From positions 186,001 through 250,000 of the forward strand of contig NZ_VMHP01000002.1 in assembly GCF_008795985.1 (NCBI RefSeq): 64,000 bases of DNA, written 5' to 3'. Below, piece after piece: positions 1-9,710 of this stretch (the first letter of the stretch is position 1; every line of letters starts with the position of its first letter). The stretch comes from Marinobacter halotolerans. Lineage in GTDB: Bacteria; Pseudomonadota; Gammaproteobacteria; Pseudomonadales; Oleiphilaceae. The notes beneath the pieces were generated by a model. That model did not search any database, had not been told where the DNA came from, and was given only the letters and a program-made list of their open reading frames with translations. The position numbers were made by a program, and so were the translations under genes.

Positions 1-1
1 G

Positions 2-511
2 CTGCCCATTGAGCTGCGGGACAAGGCCATGATGGAAATACTGTACGGCTGCGGTCTGAGGGTTTCCGAACTGGTGGCGCTGACGGTGGACGAGGTAAAC
101 CTGCGGCAGGGGGTCATCCGGATTATCGGCAAAGGCAATAAAGAGCGCCTGGTACCCATGGGGGAAGAAGCCGTCGACTGGCTGCTCAGATATATGCGCC
201 ACGGCCGCAAAGAGCTGCTGAAAAGCCGGCCCTGCGACGCGCTTTTTCCAGGTAACCGGCCTGCGGCGATGACGCGGCAGACCTTCTGGTACCGGATAAA
301 GCATTACGCCCTGCGCGCGGGGATTCGCAAGCATTTGTCTCCCCACACCTTACGGCATGCCTTTGCCACCCACTTGCTTAACCACGGTGCTGATCTCAGG
401 GTTGTGCAGATGCTGCTGGGGCACTCCGACCTATCGACAACCCAGATATACACTCATGTGGCCCGTCAGCGCTTGCAGTCCCTGCACCAGTCTCATCATC
501 CGCGGGGCTGA
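2..511 (+). CDS. xerD: Site-specific tyrosine recombinase XerD (5' end outside window)
   Basis: The C-terminal 169 residues or so of a tyrosine recombinase; the frame is open to the window edge, so roughly the first 130 residues lie outside. XerD works with XerC at the dif site to resolve chromosome dimers. The catalytic domain is visible: the first Arg in GLRVSEL, the HTLRH box, the GHSD histidine and the nucleophile Tyr in IYTHV near the C terminus. The spacing and the residues around [16 protein letters not shown] are typical of XerC/XerD. I choose XerD over XerC because dsbC, hom, thrC and recJ follow, which is the Pseudomonas-type xerD neighbourhood. Confidence 0.93.
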   Translation: MPIELRDKAMMEILYGCGLRVSELVALTVDEVNLRQGVIRIIGKGNKERLVPMGEEAVDWLLRYMRHGRKELLKSRPCDALFPGNRPAAMTRQTFWYRIKHYALRAGIRKHLSPHTLRHAFATHLLNHGADLRVVQMLLGHSDLSTTQIYTHVARQRLQSLHQSHHPRG

Positions 512-581
512 CAACCGGGCAGGCAGTGGCGTGACGCTGGCAAATTGGTGATGGGCAGGTTACTTTTGGCTTCTTGCCAGT

Positions 582-608
582 GAACTTTAACGGTGCCTTT
601 CTGTCGCA
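582..608 (+). promoter_or_regulatory. Possible sigma-E (AlgU) promoter upstream of dsbC
   Basis: GAACTT at 582-587 is a perfect sigma-E type -35 box. It is followed after 16 bases by TCGCA at 604-608, a partial match to the TCTGA-like -10. It lies about 55 bases upstream of the dsbC start. The -10 is weak, so this is a suggestion only. It fits the known envelope-stress control of dsbC in other Gammaproteobacteria. Confidence 0.3.
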
Positions 609-662
609 GCCTCTGCCGCTTCTGGCCCGAACTCTCTTAACCCTGGATGACCGGAAAAGTCT

Positions 663-1409
663 ATGCCCACATATAAAATGCCCGCTCTATTGAACATCTG
701 TCTGGCTGCAATGGTCTCTGGCCTGTTCAGTGTTCAAACAATGGCTGGTGAAGCCGAAGACGCTATTGCAAAAAAACTCTCCGCGGCAATACCGCAACTG
801 AACATTACCGGCGTCAGCAAATCTGAGGTGCCTGGCCTTTACGAGGTATCGAGTACCAATGGCGGCAGCATTCTGGCCACTGAAGATGGTCAGTATCTGC
901 TGACGGGCGATGTGCTCAAGGTAACTTCCCAGGGCATTGCCAACCTGTCGGAAGAGAAGCGCCTGAGCGAGCGAACGCAAACCCTGGCCGAGTTCGGCCA
1001 GGAAGGCATTATCAGCTATCCGGCCAATGGCGAGCAGAAGGCCTCCATTGCCGTCTTTACCGATATTGATTGCCCCTACTGCCGCAAGTTTCACGACGAA
1101 GTGCCCCAGCTCAACGACATGGGAATCACGGTCAACTATTACGGATTCCCCCGCTCCGGGCCCAATACACCATCTTTTGCAAAATATGTGTCGGTATGGT
1201 GCTCGGACGACCAGCAGGCTGCGATGGATGCCGCCAAGCAAGGCCGGAGCATCGACAGCAAGACCTGCGAGAACCCGGTGGCAGACCAGTACCAGCTTGG
1301 GCAGCAGGTGGGCGTGACGGGAACACCGGCAATCATTCTGGACAATGGCCAGGTGGTGCCCGGCTATCGTCCTGCCAAACAACTGGCTGAAGTGTTGGGA
1401 GTGCTGTAA
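663..1409 (+). CDS. dsbC: Periplasmic thiol:disulfide interchange protein DsbC
   Basis: A 248-residue disulfide isomerase that reshuffles wrong disulfides in periplasmic proteins and is kept reduced by DsbD. The N terminus has a signal peptide (hydrophobic stretch about residues 9-24, likely cleavage near AMAG/QTMAG). The next ~75 residues match the DsbC dimerisation domain. The thioredoxin-fold domain carries CPYC at residues 137-140 and the cis-Pro loop TGTPAI near residue 220. Length is normal. It sits between xerD and hom as in pseudomonads. A GAACTT-type element upstream hints at envelope-stress control. Confidence 0.93.
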   Translation: MPTYKMPALLNICLAAMVSGLFSVQTMAGEAEDAIAKKLSAAIPQLNITGVSKSEVPGLYEVSSTNGGSILATEDGQYLLTGDVLKVTSQGIANLSEEKRLSERTQTLAEFGQEGIISYPANGEQKASIAVFTDIDCPYCRKFHDEVPQLNDMGITVNYYGFPRSGPNTPSFAKYVSVWCSDDQQAAMDAAKQGRSIDSKTCENPVADQYQLGQQVGVTGTPAIILDNGQVVPGYRPAKQLAEVLGVL

Positions 1410-1428
1410 GCGACCCGCTCTGACGGGG

Positions 1429-1457
1429 TTATTCGGGCGGGCATTTACCGTTATACT
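1429..1457 (+). promoter_or_regulatory. Candidate sigma-70 promoter for hom
   Basis: TATACT at 1452-1457 is a good -10 box. The -35 at 17-base spacing is only TTATTC (1429-1434). It is placed about 40 bases before the hom start in an otherwise unexplained 89-base gap. I see no threonine- or isoleucine-rich leader peptide of the thr-attenuator type. Confidence 0.35.
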
Positions 1458-1498
1458 GTCGCTCGCTTGAGCAACCTATCGGGAACAGAGGTGAAAGT

Positions 1499-2803
1499 TT
1501 GAAACAGGTCAATGTCGGAATCTGCGGATTGGGCACCGTCGGTGGCGGTACATTCAACGTTCTGGAGCGTAACGCAAAGCTGATTTCGGGCCGCACCGGT
1601 ATTGATATCCGGGTTGCCCGGGTGGCGACCCGCACACCCAGAACCGATATTAATCTGGGCGATATTCCCTTCAGCACCGATGTGTTCGATGTGGTTAATG
1701 ATCCCTCAATCGATGTGGTTGTGGAGCTCATCGGTGGCTATGACACCGCGCGGGAACTGGTGATGTCGGCCATCGAGAAAGGCAAGCACGTGGTCACCGC
1801 GAACAAGGCGCTGATTGCTGTGCATGGTAACGAGATCTTTGCCGCCGCGGCGAAGAAAAACGTCATCGTTTCCTATGAAGCCGGTGTTGCCGGCGGTATT
1901 CCGGTAATCAAGGCGGTCCGTGAGGGCATGGCGGCAAACCGGCTGGACTGGATCGCCGGCATCATTAACGGCACCGGCAATTACATCCTCACCGAAATGC
2001 GTGCAGGCCGTGAATTTGCCGAAGTGCTCAAGGAAGCCCAGGCCCTTGGCTACGCTGAAGCGGATCCGACGTTTGACGTTGAAGGCATTGATGCCGCGCA
2101 CAAGCTCACCATCCTGGCCTCCGCCGGTTTCGGTGTGCCACTGCAGTTCGAAAAGGCCTACACCGAAGGCATTTCCGAAATTACCCCTTATGACATTACC
2201 CACGCCGAAGTTCTGGGTTATCGCATCAAGCATCTGGGTATTGCCCGTCGCCGTGAAGGCGGCATCGAATTGCGCGTGCATCCAACGCTGGTTCCCCGGA
2301 GCCATCTGATTGCCCAGGTTGACGGCGTACTCAATGCGGTCCTGGTGGACGGCGATGCGGTCGGCCAGACCATGTACTACGGTCCCGGCGCAGGCGACGA
2401 AGCCACGGCATCAGCGGTGATCGCGGATATCATTGACGCTGCCCGTACGGTGGCCGCGGCCAGCGACCAGCGGGTCCCGTATCTCGGCTTCGAGCCAGAG
2501 GCGATGGAAGACCTGCCGGTGCTGCCAATGGAAGATATCCAGTCCGCTTACTACCTGCGGATCACTGCGATGGACCACCCCGGCGTACTTGCCAAGATCG
2601 CCTCGGTTCTGAGCGAGCATGGCATCAACATCGAATCCATCATGCAGAAAGAATCCGAGTTCAAGGACGGGCGCATCCCGGTCATCATTCTGACCCACAC
2701 GGTTCAGGAGCGTCAGATGAACCGCGCCATCGAGGAGCTGGAAGCGCTGAGCGATATTGATGGCCGCGTTGTCCGCATCCGCGCTGAAAATTTCGAAGGC
2801 TAG
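1499..2803 (+). CDS. hom: Homoserine dehydrogenase
   Basis: A 434-residue monofunctional homoserine dehydrogenase. It reduces aspartate semialdehyde to homoserine at the branch to threonine and methionine. The N-terminal Rossmann motif GLGTVGGG begins near residue 10. The central catalytic domain contains the family stretch GVAGGIPVIKA and NGTGNYILTEM. A C-terminal ACT domain (about residues 350-430, beginning ITAMDHPGVLAKIA) suggests allosteric control by an end product. The start is TTG, chosen because AGAGGTG lies just upstream and the Rossmann strand begins immediately. thrC follows after 26 bases, so the two are probably co-transcribed. Confidence 0.95.
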   Translation: MKQVNVGICGLGTVGGGTFNVLERNAKLISGRTGIDIRVARVATRTPRTDINLGDIPFSTDVFDVVNDPSIDVVVELIGGYDTARELVMSAIEKGKHVVTANKALIAVHGNEIFAAAAKKNVIVSYEAGVAGGIPVIKAVREGMAANRLDWIAGIINGTGNYILTEMRAGREFAEVLKEAQALGYAEADPTFDVEGIDAAHKLTILASAGFGVPLQFEKAYTEGISEITPYDITHAEVLGYRIKHLGIARRREGGIELRVHPTLVPRSHLIAQVDGVLNAVLVDGDAVGQTMYYGPGAGDEATASAVIADIIDAARTVAAASDQRVPYLGFEPEAMEDLPVLPMEDIQSAYYLRITAMDHPGVLAKIASVLSEHGINIESIMQKESEFKDGRIPVIILTHTVQERQMNRAIEELEALSDIDGRVVRIRAENFEG

Positions 2804-2829
2804 ACCCTCAGTTTAGAGAGACATACACG

Positions 2830-4230
2830 GTGAGATACATCAGTACACGGGGCCAAGCGCCCTCGGTGGGTTTTGAGGATGTCCTGCTGACCGGGCTGGC
2901 CCCGGACGGCGGCCTCTATGTTCCCGAGTCCCTGCCGCACTTCAGCCTGGAAGAAATTCGCAGCTGGCGGGGACTGTCCTACAGCGAGCTGGCATTCAAC
3001 GTCATGCACCCGTTTGTGGACGACGCCGTGCCGGAGGAAGACTTCCGGGCGATGCTCGACGAAACCTACAGCGTGTTTGCCCATCAGGCGGTGGCCCCGC
3101 TGGTTCAGCTTGATACTAACGAGTGGGTGCTAGAGCTGTTCCGCGGGCCCACACTGGCGTTCAAGGATTTCGCGCTGCAGTTGCTGGGTCGGCTGCTGGA
3201 TTACGTGCTGGAAAAGCGCCAGCAGCATGTGGTCATCATGGGTGCGACCTCGGGGGATACCGGTTCGGCAGCCATCGAAGGCTGTCGCCGCTGTAAACAC
3301 GTGGACATTTTCATTCTGCATCCCTATGAGCGGGTGTCGGAAGTCCAGCGTCGGCAGATGACCACCGTCAAGGGCGACAATATTCACAACCTGGCGGTGC
3401 GCGGCAACTTTGACGACTGCCAGCGCATGGTCAAGGCCAGTTTTGGTGACCAGTCGTTTCTGGGCGGCAAGACCCAACTGGCGGCGGTAAATTCGATCAA
3501 CTGGGCGCGGATCATGGCCCAGATCGTCTATTATTTTCATGCGTCCCTGGCTCTGGGCGGTCCGGACCGGAGCATGGCGTTCTCCGTGCCCACCGGCAAT
3601 TTCGGCGATATTTTTGCCGGCTACTTGGCCAGAAACATGGGGCTGCCCATCTCCCAGCTGGTGATTGCCACCAACCGCAACGATATCTTGCACCGGTTCA
3701 TGAGCGGCAACCGCTATGAACAACAGACGCTGGAGCACACGCTGTCACCCAGCATGGATATCATGGTCTCCAGCAACTTCGAACGGCTACTGTTTGATCT
3801 TCATGGCCGTGACGGGGCGGCGGTTAAAGAGCTTTTGGAGAACGCATCCAAGGGGCCGGTGACGATTGAAGACTATCGCTGGAAAGCGGCGCGTCGGCTG
3901 TTCGACAGTGACGCGGTGGATGATGCCAGCACAACCGAGACCATTCGGGATATTTTCGAGCGCAACGAATACCTTCTGGATCCCCATACCGCCATCGGTG
4001 TGCGGGCCGCCAGAAACTGCCGCCGCGACCCGTCGGTACCGATGATTACCCTGGGCACTGCCCATCCGGCCAAATTTCCGGATGCGATTCTGGAATCCGG
4101 CGTGAAGGCCAAACCGGAACTCCCGCTGCACATGGCGGACCTGTTCGAACGGGAAGAGCAGTACACGGTACTGGACAACGATCTGCCCAAGGTCCAGGAA
4201 TTCATTGCCAGGCACTGGAAAAATACCTGA
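2830..4230 (+). CDS. thrC: Threonine synthase
   Basis: A 466-residue PLP enzyme converting O-phosphohomoserine to threonine. The Schiff-base lysine is K112 in the TLAFKDF motif. The phosphate-binding and substrate loops GATSGDTGSAA and SVPTGNFGDI are present. The length matches the longer threonine synthase class of Gammaproteobacteria and fungi. The start is GTG, 26 bases after hom and in line with the RYISTRG beginning typical of the family. With hom it forms the threonine branch, and recJ starts 5 bases after its stop. Confidence 0.96.
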   Translation: MRYISTRGQAPSVGFEDVLLTGLAPDGGLYVPESLPHFSLEEIRSWRGLSYSELAFNVMHPFVDDAVPEEDFRAMLDETYSVFAHQAVAPLVQLDTNEWVLELFRGPTLAFKDFALQLLGRLLDYVLEKRQQHVVIMGATSGDTGSAAIEGCRRCKHVDIFILHPYERVSEVQRRQMTTVKGDNIHNLAVRGNFDDCQRMVKASFGDQSFLGGKTQLAAVNSINWARIMAQIVYYFHASLALGGPDRSMAFSVPTGNFGDIFAGYLARNMGLPISQLVIATNRNDILHRFMSGNRYEQQTLEHTLSPSMDIMVSSNFERLLFDLHGRDGAAVKELLENASKGPVTIEDYRWKAARRLFDSDAVDDASTTETIRDIFERNEYLLDPHTAIGVRAARNCRRDPSVPMITLGTAHPAKFPDAILESGVKAKPELPLHMADLFEREEQYTVLDNDLPKVQEFIARHWKNT

Positions 4231-4235
4231 GCGGC

Positions 4236-5972
4236 ATGACACCCAAAAAAATCCTGCGTCGCCCCGGCCCGTCTGATAGCCAGCCGGACTGGGGCCACAA
4301 CCTGCCTCCACTTCTGCGACGCCTCTACGCCGCCCGCGGCGTCACCTCTGACGAACAGCTCAGCTACACCCTCAAGCATCTTGCCTCTCCGATGGAGCTA
4401 CAGGGTATTGATCGCGCCGTCCAGTTACTGGCGACCGCCATTATTGAGAAACAGAGCGTGATGGTGCTGGGGGATTTCGACGCCGACGGCGCTACCAGCA
4501 CTGCTGTGGCCATGCTTGGTCTGGGTATGTTGGGCCTTGAGCGGGTGGATTTCCGGGTACCGAGCCGGTTTGCGGACGGATACGGCCTTACACCGGGCAT
4601 TGTAGAAAGGCTGAAGGAAGAGGGCGCCCTGCCGGATCTGTTGGTCACCGTGGATAACGGCATTGCCGCTATAGAAGGGGTGCGGGCGGCAAAGGATCTG
4701 GGCATCAATGTGGTGGTCACCGATCATCACCTGGCGGGGGAGGTGCTGCCGGATGCCGACGCCATCGTTAATCCGAACCAGCCCGGCTGTCCCTTTCTGA
4801 GCAAACACGCCGCCGGCGTTGGCGTGATGTTTTACGTGCTGACCGCACTGCGCAAACATCTGCGGGAACTGGATAAGCTACCGGTGCCGGAACCCAATCT
4901 GGGCAGCCTGCTGGACCTGGTGGCCCTGGGCACCGTGGCCGATGTGGTGCCGCTGGACCATAACAACCGGATTTTTGTCGAGCAGGGCCTGCGAAGAATC
5001 CGACAGGGAGAAGCCAGGCCCGGGATTCTGGCGTTGCTGGAAGTCGCCGGCCGAGACCACACGGAAATCAGTTCTACCGATCTGGGCTTTGTGGTCGGCC
5101 CACGTCTCAACGCCGCCGGGCGTCTGGATGACATGAGCGTGGGCATCGCCTGCCTGCTGGCGGACAGCCGGGATGAAGCCATGAGACTCGCCCGGGAGCT
5201 GGATACCTTCAACCGGGAACGCCGGACGATCGAAAAAGACATGAAAGCCCAGGCCCAGGACCTGTTAGCGTCCATGTCCCTGGATCTTGAGGGGCTGCCA
5301 TGGGGCCTGGCCCTGTTCGATACGGACTGGCACCAAGGCGTGATTGGTATCCTGGCCGCCCGTATCCGGGAGCAGACCCATCGCCCGACCATTGCCTTTG
5401 CGCCGGACGAAAATGGTATCGACATCAAGGGCTCGGCGCGGTCAATCCCGGGCCTGCATATCCGCGATGTGCTGGCGGTGGTGGATGCTCGTCATCCGGG
5501 CATGATGAAAAAATACGGCGGCCATGCCATGGCTGCCGGTATGACCATGCTCCGGGATGATCTGGATGCCTTCAGCGAGGCCTTCGACCGCGCGGTACGC
5601 GATACCTTGCGAGCGGAAGACCTGGAAGCGGCCATCACCACCGACGGCCCGCTGAATCCTGACGAACTCCATCTGGATACTGCCACACTGCTCAAGCGCG
5701 CTGGCCCCTGGGGACAGCATTTCCCGGAGCCGCTGTTTGACGGCAATTTCCGCGTGGTCAGCCAGCGCATTGTCGGCGAGAACCACCTGAAGCTGGTGCT
5801 GCAACCGGAAGACGGGGGTGGCATCATCGACGGCATTGCCTTCAACACCGGCCCGGAAGTGCCTGACTACACCCGCACCGGCGCCCGGGTGGTCTACAAG
5901 CCTGACGCCAATACCTTTCGTGGCCGGACCAATCTGCAGTTGTTGATTGATTACCTTGAACCTTTGGAGTAG
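4236..5972 (+). CDS. recJ: Single-stranded-DNA-specific exonuclease RecJ
   Basis: A 578-residue 5'-3' single-strand exonuclease of recombination and mismatch repair. The DHH phosphoesterase motifs are visible: LGDFDADGATST near residue 80, TVDNGIAA, and VTDHH near residue 165. A later DHHA1 half contains the glycine-rich KKYGGHAMAAGMT, and a C-terminal OB-like region ends the protein. Length is normal. It starts 5 bases after thrC and so is probably translated from the same message; recJ in this position is conserved in pseudomonads. A long hairpin element follows the gene. Confidence 0.96.
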   Translation: MTPKKILRRPGPSDSQPDWGHNLPPLLRRLYAARGVTSDEQLSYTLKHLASPMELQGIDRAVQLLATAIIEKQSVMVLGDFDADGATSTAVAMLGLGMLGLERVDFRVPSRFADGYGLTPGIVERLKEEGALPDLLVTVDNGIAAIEGVRAAKDLGINVVVTDHHLAGEVLPDADAIVNPNQPGCPFLSKHAAGVGVMFYVLTALRKHLRELDKLPVPEPNLGSLLDLVALGTVADVVPLDHNNRIFVEQGLRRIRQGEARPGILALLEVAGRDHTEISSTDLGFVVGPRLNAAGRLDDMSVGIACLLADSRDEAMRLARELDTFNRERRTIEKDMKAQAQDLLASMSLDLEGLPWGLALFDTDWHQGVIGILAARIREQTHRPTIAFAPDENGIDIKGSARSIPGLHIRDVLAVVDARHPGMMKKYGGHAMAAGMTMLRDDLDAFSEAFDRAVRDTLRAEDLEAAITTDGPLNPDELHLDTATLLKRAGPWGQHFPEPLFDGNFRVVSQRIVGENHLKLVLQPEDGGGIIDGIAFNTGPEVPDYTRTGARVVYKPDANTFRGRTNLQLLIDYLEPLE

Positions 5973-6006
5973 CTGACCTTTCAGGACTGGGAGTCCGGGG
6001 GGTGGA

Positions 6007-6093
6007 ACGAGGGTGGAAGCTCTTTTCTTTCGGGAAAAGAACTCGCTTCGCTCAGACACCTTTATCCCTGCAGAAAAGGGCCTCCACCCCCGT
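6007..6093. repeat. Long-stem intergenic hairpin element between recJ and prfB
   Basis: GGGTGGAAGCTCTTTTCT (6011-6028) pairs with AGAAAAGGGCCTCCACCC (6072-6089) over 18 positions with one mismatch and one G-U type pair. After one mismatch it extends by ACG/CGT (6007-6009 with 6091-6093). Inside the left arm a second, competing hairpin exists: TCTTTTC (6021-6027) with GAAAAGA (6034-6040). The only open frame here (6013-6207) resembles no protein I know. It could be a dispersed intergenic repeat, a terminator-like structure for recJ, or a processing site. There is no U-tract, so simple intrinsic termination is unlikely. Confidence 0.6.
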
Positions 6094-6204
6094 GCCGATC
6101 GGACTCTTGCGGTAACTCCTAGCTTTCGGGCGTTGGGAGGTCGTGACCGCCCGGCGCCTGCACCAAGCTTAAAACCACTGGCTGATTTAATGACCGATTT
6201 CCGG

Positions 6205-6210
6205 TAGAAT
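6205..6210 (+). promoter_or_regulatory. Possible -10 box for prfB
   Basis: TAGAAT lies about 50 bases before the prfB start, in the gap after recJ. No convincing -35 stands 16-18 bases upstream, so the assignment is weak. Confidence 0.25.
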
Positions 6211-6261
6211 CTCGCGTCTGATTTTGATCGCTCTCATTTCCCAATTGCGAGTAAGGCATTC

Positions 6262-7357
6262 ATGGAAATTAATCCCATTGTTACGAAGATAAAAGAGCTT
6301 CGTGAGCGCACTGAAGCGCTCAGGGGGTATCTTTGACTACGACCAGCGAAGTGAAAGACTGACCGAAGTCGAGCGTGAACTGGAAGTACCCTCAGTATGG
6401 GAAGACCCCGAGCGGGCCCAGGCGCTGGGTAAGGAACGCTCCGATCTGGAATTGATTGTCCGCACCATCGACAACCTCACCACCGGCGTGAACGACGCAG
6501 ACAGCCTGCTTGAAATGGCCGCCGAGGAAGAGGACGAAGGTACGGTTGCGGAAATAGAAGCCGATCTGGAAAGCCTGGACAAAGAGCTGGAAAAGCTTGA
6601 GTTCCGCCGTATGTTCTCCGGCGAGATGGACTCGAACAACGCCTATATGGACATACAGGCCGGTTCCGGCGGCACCGAAGCCCAGGACTGGGCAAACATG
6701 CTACTGCGCATGTATTTGCGCTGGGCCGAGCACCGCGGCTTCAAATCCGAGATCGTCGAGCTTCAGGAAGGGGATGTGGCCGGCATCAAGAGTGCCACCG
6801 TTCATATTCAGGGTGACTATGCCTACGGCTGGCTGCGCACGGAAACCGGCGTTCACCGCCTGGTGCGCAAATCGCCGTTTGATTCCGGCAATCGTCGTCA
6901 CACCTCCTTTTCATCGGTGTTTATTTCGCCGGAAGTGGATGACAGCTTCGAGATCAACATTGATCCGTCCGATCTGCGGGTCGACGTTTACCGGGCGTCC
7001 GGCGCCGGTGGTCAGCACGTTAACCGGACCGAATCCGCGGTGCGCCTGACCCACAACCCGACCGGTATTGTGGTGGCCTGCCAGGCTGGCCGAAGCCAGC
7101 ATCAGAACAAAGATCAGGCCATGAAACAGCTCAAGGCCAAACTGTATGAACGTGAAATGCAGGAGCGTAACGCGGCGAAGCAGCAGGCCGAAGATGCCAA
7201 GGCCGATATTGGCTGGGGCAGTCAGATTCGCTCCTACGTGCTGGATGATGGCCGGATCAAGGACCTGCGTACCCGGGTCGAGACCAGCAACATCCAGAAC
7301 GTGCTGGACGGCGATATCGACAAGTTTATCGAAGCCAGTCTGAAGATGGCGCTGTAA
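6262..7357 (+). CDS. prfB: Peptide chain release factor 2, with programmed +1 frameshift
   Basis: Release factor 2 (364 residues) recognises UGA and UAA stops. Codons 1-24 are read from the ATG at 6262, then an in-frame TGA lies at 6334-6336. The rest continues in the +1 frame from 6335. The site has the complete known signal: Shine-Dalgarno-like AGGGGG at 6322-6327, then TAT CTT TGA C. Low RF2 lets the ribosome slip on CTT and complete the protein, an autoregulatory loop. The codon-reading tripeptide SPF is at about 204-206 and the catalytic GGQ at about 249-251. prfB-lysS order is conserved. Confidence 0.97.
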
Positions 7358-7432
7358 CCGGCGCCGGCAAGGCCGTTTTGATTTCCGACAGCTTTAACAT
7401 TCCCGAAACAATCCCGATTTTAGTGAGCCAAC

Positions 7433-8971
7433 ATGACTGACCACCCACAGAACGCACCGCAAGAGGACAACAAGCTGATTGCCGAGCGCCGCGCAAAGCT
7501 GTCTGACATGCGTGAGCAGGGCAATGCCTTTCCTAACACCTTTCGTCGTGACGCTTCGGCCGCCGAGCTGCAGGCAAAATACGGTGACAAGACCAAGGAA
7601 GAGCTTGCCGAGATGGGCATTCAGGTGGCGGTTGCCGGTCGCATGATGCTCGACCGCAAGGCGTTCAAGGTGGTTCAGGACATGACCGGCCGCATCCAGA
7701 TCTATGCCACCAAAGACGTGCAGAAAGACACCAAACACTGGGATCTGGGGGACATCGTCGGGGTACGTGGAATCCTGTGTAAATCCGGCAAGGGCGACCT
7801 GTACGTCACCATGGACGAGTATGTGCTGCTGACCAAATCCCTGCGTCCGCTGCCAGAAAAGCACAAGGGCCTGACGGATACCGAGGCCCGGTATCGTCAC
7901 CGCTATGTGGATCTGATGGTCAACGAAGACAGCCGTCGTGTGTTCTTTGCGCGGTCAAAAATCATCAACACCATGCGCCAGTACTTTACCGACCGGGACT
8001 TCATGGAAGTGGAGACACCCATGCTGCAGGTCATCCCCGGTGGCGCAACGGCGCGGCCGTTTGTGACCCACCACAACGCGCTGGGTATGGATATGTACCT
8101 GCGCATCGCCCCGGAACTTTTCCTGAAGCGCCTGGTGGTCGGCGGCTTTGAGCGTGTTTTCGAAATCAACCGCAACTTCCGCAACGAAGGTCTGTCGACC
8201 CGGCATAACCCCGAATTCACCATGGTGGAGTTCTACCAGGCCTATGCTGACTACAACGACCTGATGGACCTGACCGAAGACATGCTGCGCACCATTGCCC
8301 AGAAGGTCCTCGGCACCACGACCGTGGTCAACACCCGCACCCTGGCCAACGGCGAGGAAGAATCGGTGGAGTACGACTTCGGCAAGCCTTTCGAGCGCCT
8401 GACCGTGGTCGACGCCATCCTGCGCTACAACCCGGACATCCGTGCCGAGCAACTGGCCGACGACGCCGGCGCCCGCAAGGTGGCCGAAGAGCTTGGCATC
8501 AAGCTGAAAGACAGCTGGGGCCGTGGCAAGGTACAGATCGAAATCTTCGAAGCGACCGCCGAGCATCGCCTGCTGCAGCCCACCTTCATCACCGACTACC
8601 CGAAGGAAGTGTCACCCCTGGCCCGCTGCAAGGACAACGACCCGTTCGTGACCGAGCGATTCGAGTTCTTCGTGGGTGGCCGCGAAATCGCCAACGGCTT
8701 CTCGGAGCTGAACGACGCCGAAGACCAGGCCGAGCGCTTCCGTGAGCAGGTGGCCGAAAAAGATGCCGGCGACGACGAAGCCATGTTCTACGACGAAGAC
8801 TACGTCATGGCCCTGGAATACGGGCTGCCGCCCACCGCAGGCGAGGGCATTGGCATCGACCGCCTGGCCATGCTGCTGACTGACAGCCCGTCCATCCGCG
8901 ACGTCATCCTGTTCCCCGCCATGCGCCCGGAACATAAAGCGGACCAGACCAAAGCCAAAGAGGCCGAGTAA
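7433..8971 (+). CDS. lysS: Lysyl-tRNA synthetase, class II
   Basis: A 512-residue class II enzyme charging tRNA-Lys. The N-terminal OB-fold anticodon domain covers about residues 60-160. Class II motif 2 is seen in [20 protein letters not shown] and motif 3 in the [11 protein letters not shown] stretch near the C terminus. The length equals typical bacterial LysS. It starts 75 bases after prfB, its usual partner, and is followed after 2 bases by ung, so the two may be co-translated. Confidence 0.97.
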   Translation: MTDHPQNAPQEDNKLIAERRAKLSDMREQGNAFPNTFRRDASAAELQAKYGDKTKEELAEMGIQVAVAGRMMLDRKAFKVVQDMTGRIQIYATKDVQKDTKHWDLGDIVGVRGILCKSGKGDLYVTMDEYVLLTKSLRPLPEKHKGLTDTEARYRHRYVDLMVNEDSRRVFFARSKIINTMRQYFTDRDFMEVETPMLQVIPGGATARPFVTHHNALGMDMYLRIAPELFLKRLVVGGFERVFEINRNFRNEGLSTRHNPEFTMVEFYQAYADYNDLMDLTEDMLRTIAQKVLGTTTVVNTRTLANGEEESVEYDFGKPFERLTVVDAILRYNPDIRAEQLADDAGARKVAEELGIKLKDSWGRGKVQIEIFEATAEHRLLQPTFITDYPKEVSPLARCKDNDPFVTERFEFFVGGREIANGFSELNDAEDQAERFREQVAEKDAGDDEAMFYDEDYVMALEYGLPPTAGEGIGIDRLAMLLTDSPSIRDVILFPAMRPEHKADQTKAKEAE

Positions 8972-8973
8972 TC

Positions 8974-9708
8974 ATGCACCCCGCGGACGAGCTGGCAGGC
9001 CACCTGCGGCCAGACCGCGGGTGGCTTGAAAACCTGGAAGGCGAATTCCGCCAACCCTACATGCGGGCACTGGCGGAATTCCTGGCCGCCGAAGACGCCA
9101 CCGGCAAAACCCTGTTCCCGCCCCGGCGATTCGTATTCAACGCCCTGAACAGCACGCCCCTGGAAAACGTTTCCGTGGTGATCCTCGGCCAGGACCCCTA
9201 TCACGGCCCCGGCCAGGCCCACGGCCTGTCGTTCTCCGTCCGCCCCCATGTTCCGAACCCCCCGTCACTGCAGAATATCTTCAAAGAACTGCGGGAAGAT
9301 GTTGGCTTCTCACCGCCGGATCACGGCTGCCTGCAAACCTGGGCAGAGCAGGGCGTGTTGCTGCTGAACACGGTACTGACCGTTGTCCAGGGCCAGGCAG
9401 GCGCCCACCAGGGACAGGGCTGGGAAACGTTCACGGACCGTGTCATCGACCTGGTCAATCGCGAGCGGGAAGGGGTGGTGTTTCTACTCTGGGGCAGCCA
9501 CGCCCGCAAGAAAGGCAAAAGCATCGACCGCGGCCGACACCTGGTTCTGGAAGGTCCACACCCGTCACCTCTGAGTGCGTATCGCGGTTTCTTCGGGAGC
9601 AAGCATTTCTCAAAGGCGAACGAGTGGCTCGAACAGAAAGGTAAGCAACCGATTGATTGGGCGCTGCCATCAAAACAAGAACTGTTGAAGCGCTACGGCA
9701 AAGCCTGA
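8974..9708 (+). CDS. ung: Uracil-DNA glycosylase
   Basis: A 244-residue family 1 glycosylase that removes uracil from DNA. The water-activating motif GQDPYHG has its catalytic Asp at residue 74. The minor-groove HPSPLS loop and the following [11 protein letters not shown] are intact near residues 197-216. The gene starts 2 bases after lysS, an unusual but tight arrangement. A long structured element follows the stop codon before the convergent HDOD gene. Confidence 0.96.
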   Translation: MHPADELAGHLRPDRGWLENLEGEFRQPYMRALAEFLAAEDATGKTLFPPRRFVFNALNSTPLENVSVVILGQDPYHGPGQAHGLSFSVRPHVPNPPSLQNIFKELREDVGFSPPDHGCLQTWAEQGVLLLNTVLTVVQGQAGAHQGQGWETFTDRVIDLVNREREGVVFLLWGSHARKKGKSIDRGRHLVLEGPHPSPLSAYRGFFGSKHFSKANEWLEQKGKQPIDWALPSKQELLKRYGKA

Positions 9709-9710
9709 AC

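Noticed and set aside
1410..1498. Threonine-attenuator leader before hom
   Set aside because: No short reading frame rich in Thr or Ile codons and no alternative hairpin set.
6013..6207. 64-residue frame between recJ and prfB
   Set aside because: It reads through the long inverted repeat, has no ribosome-binding site, and its sequence follows the hairpin arms.
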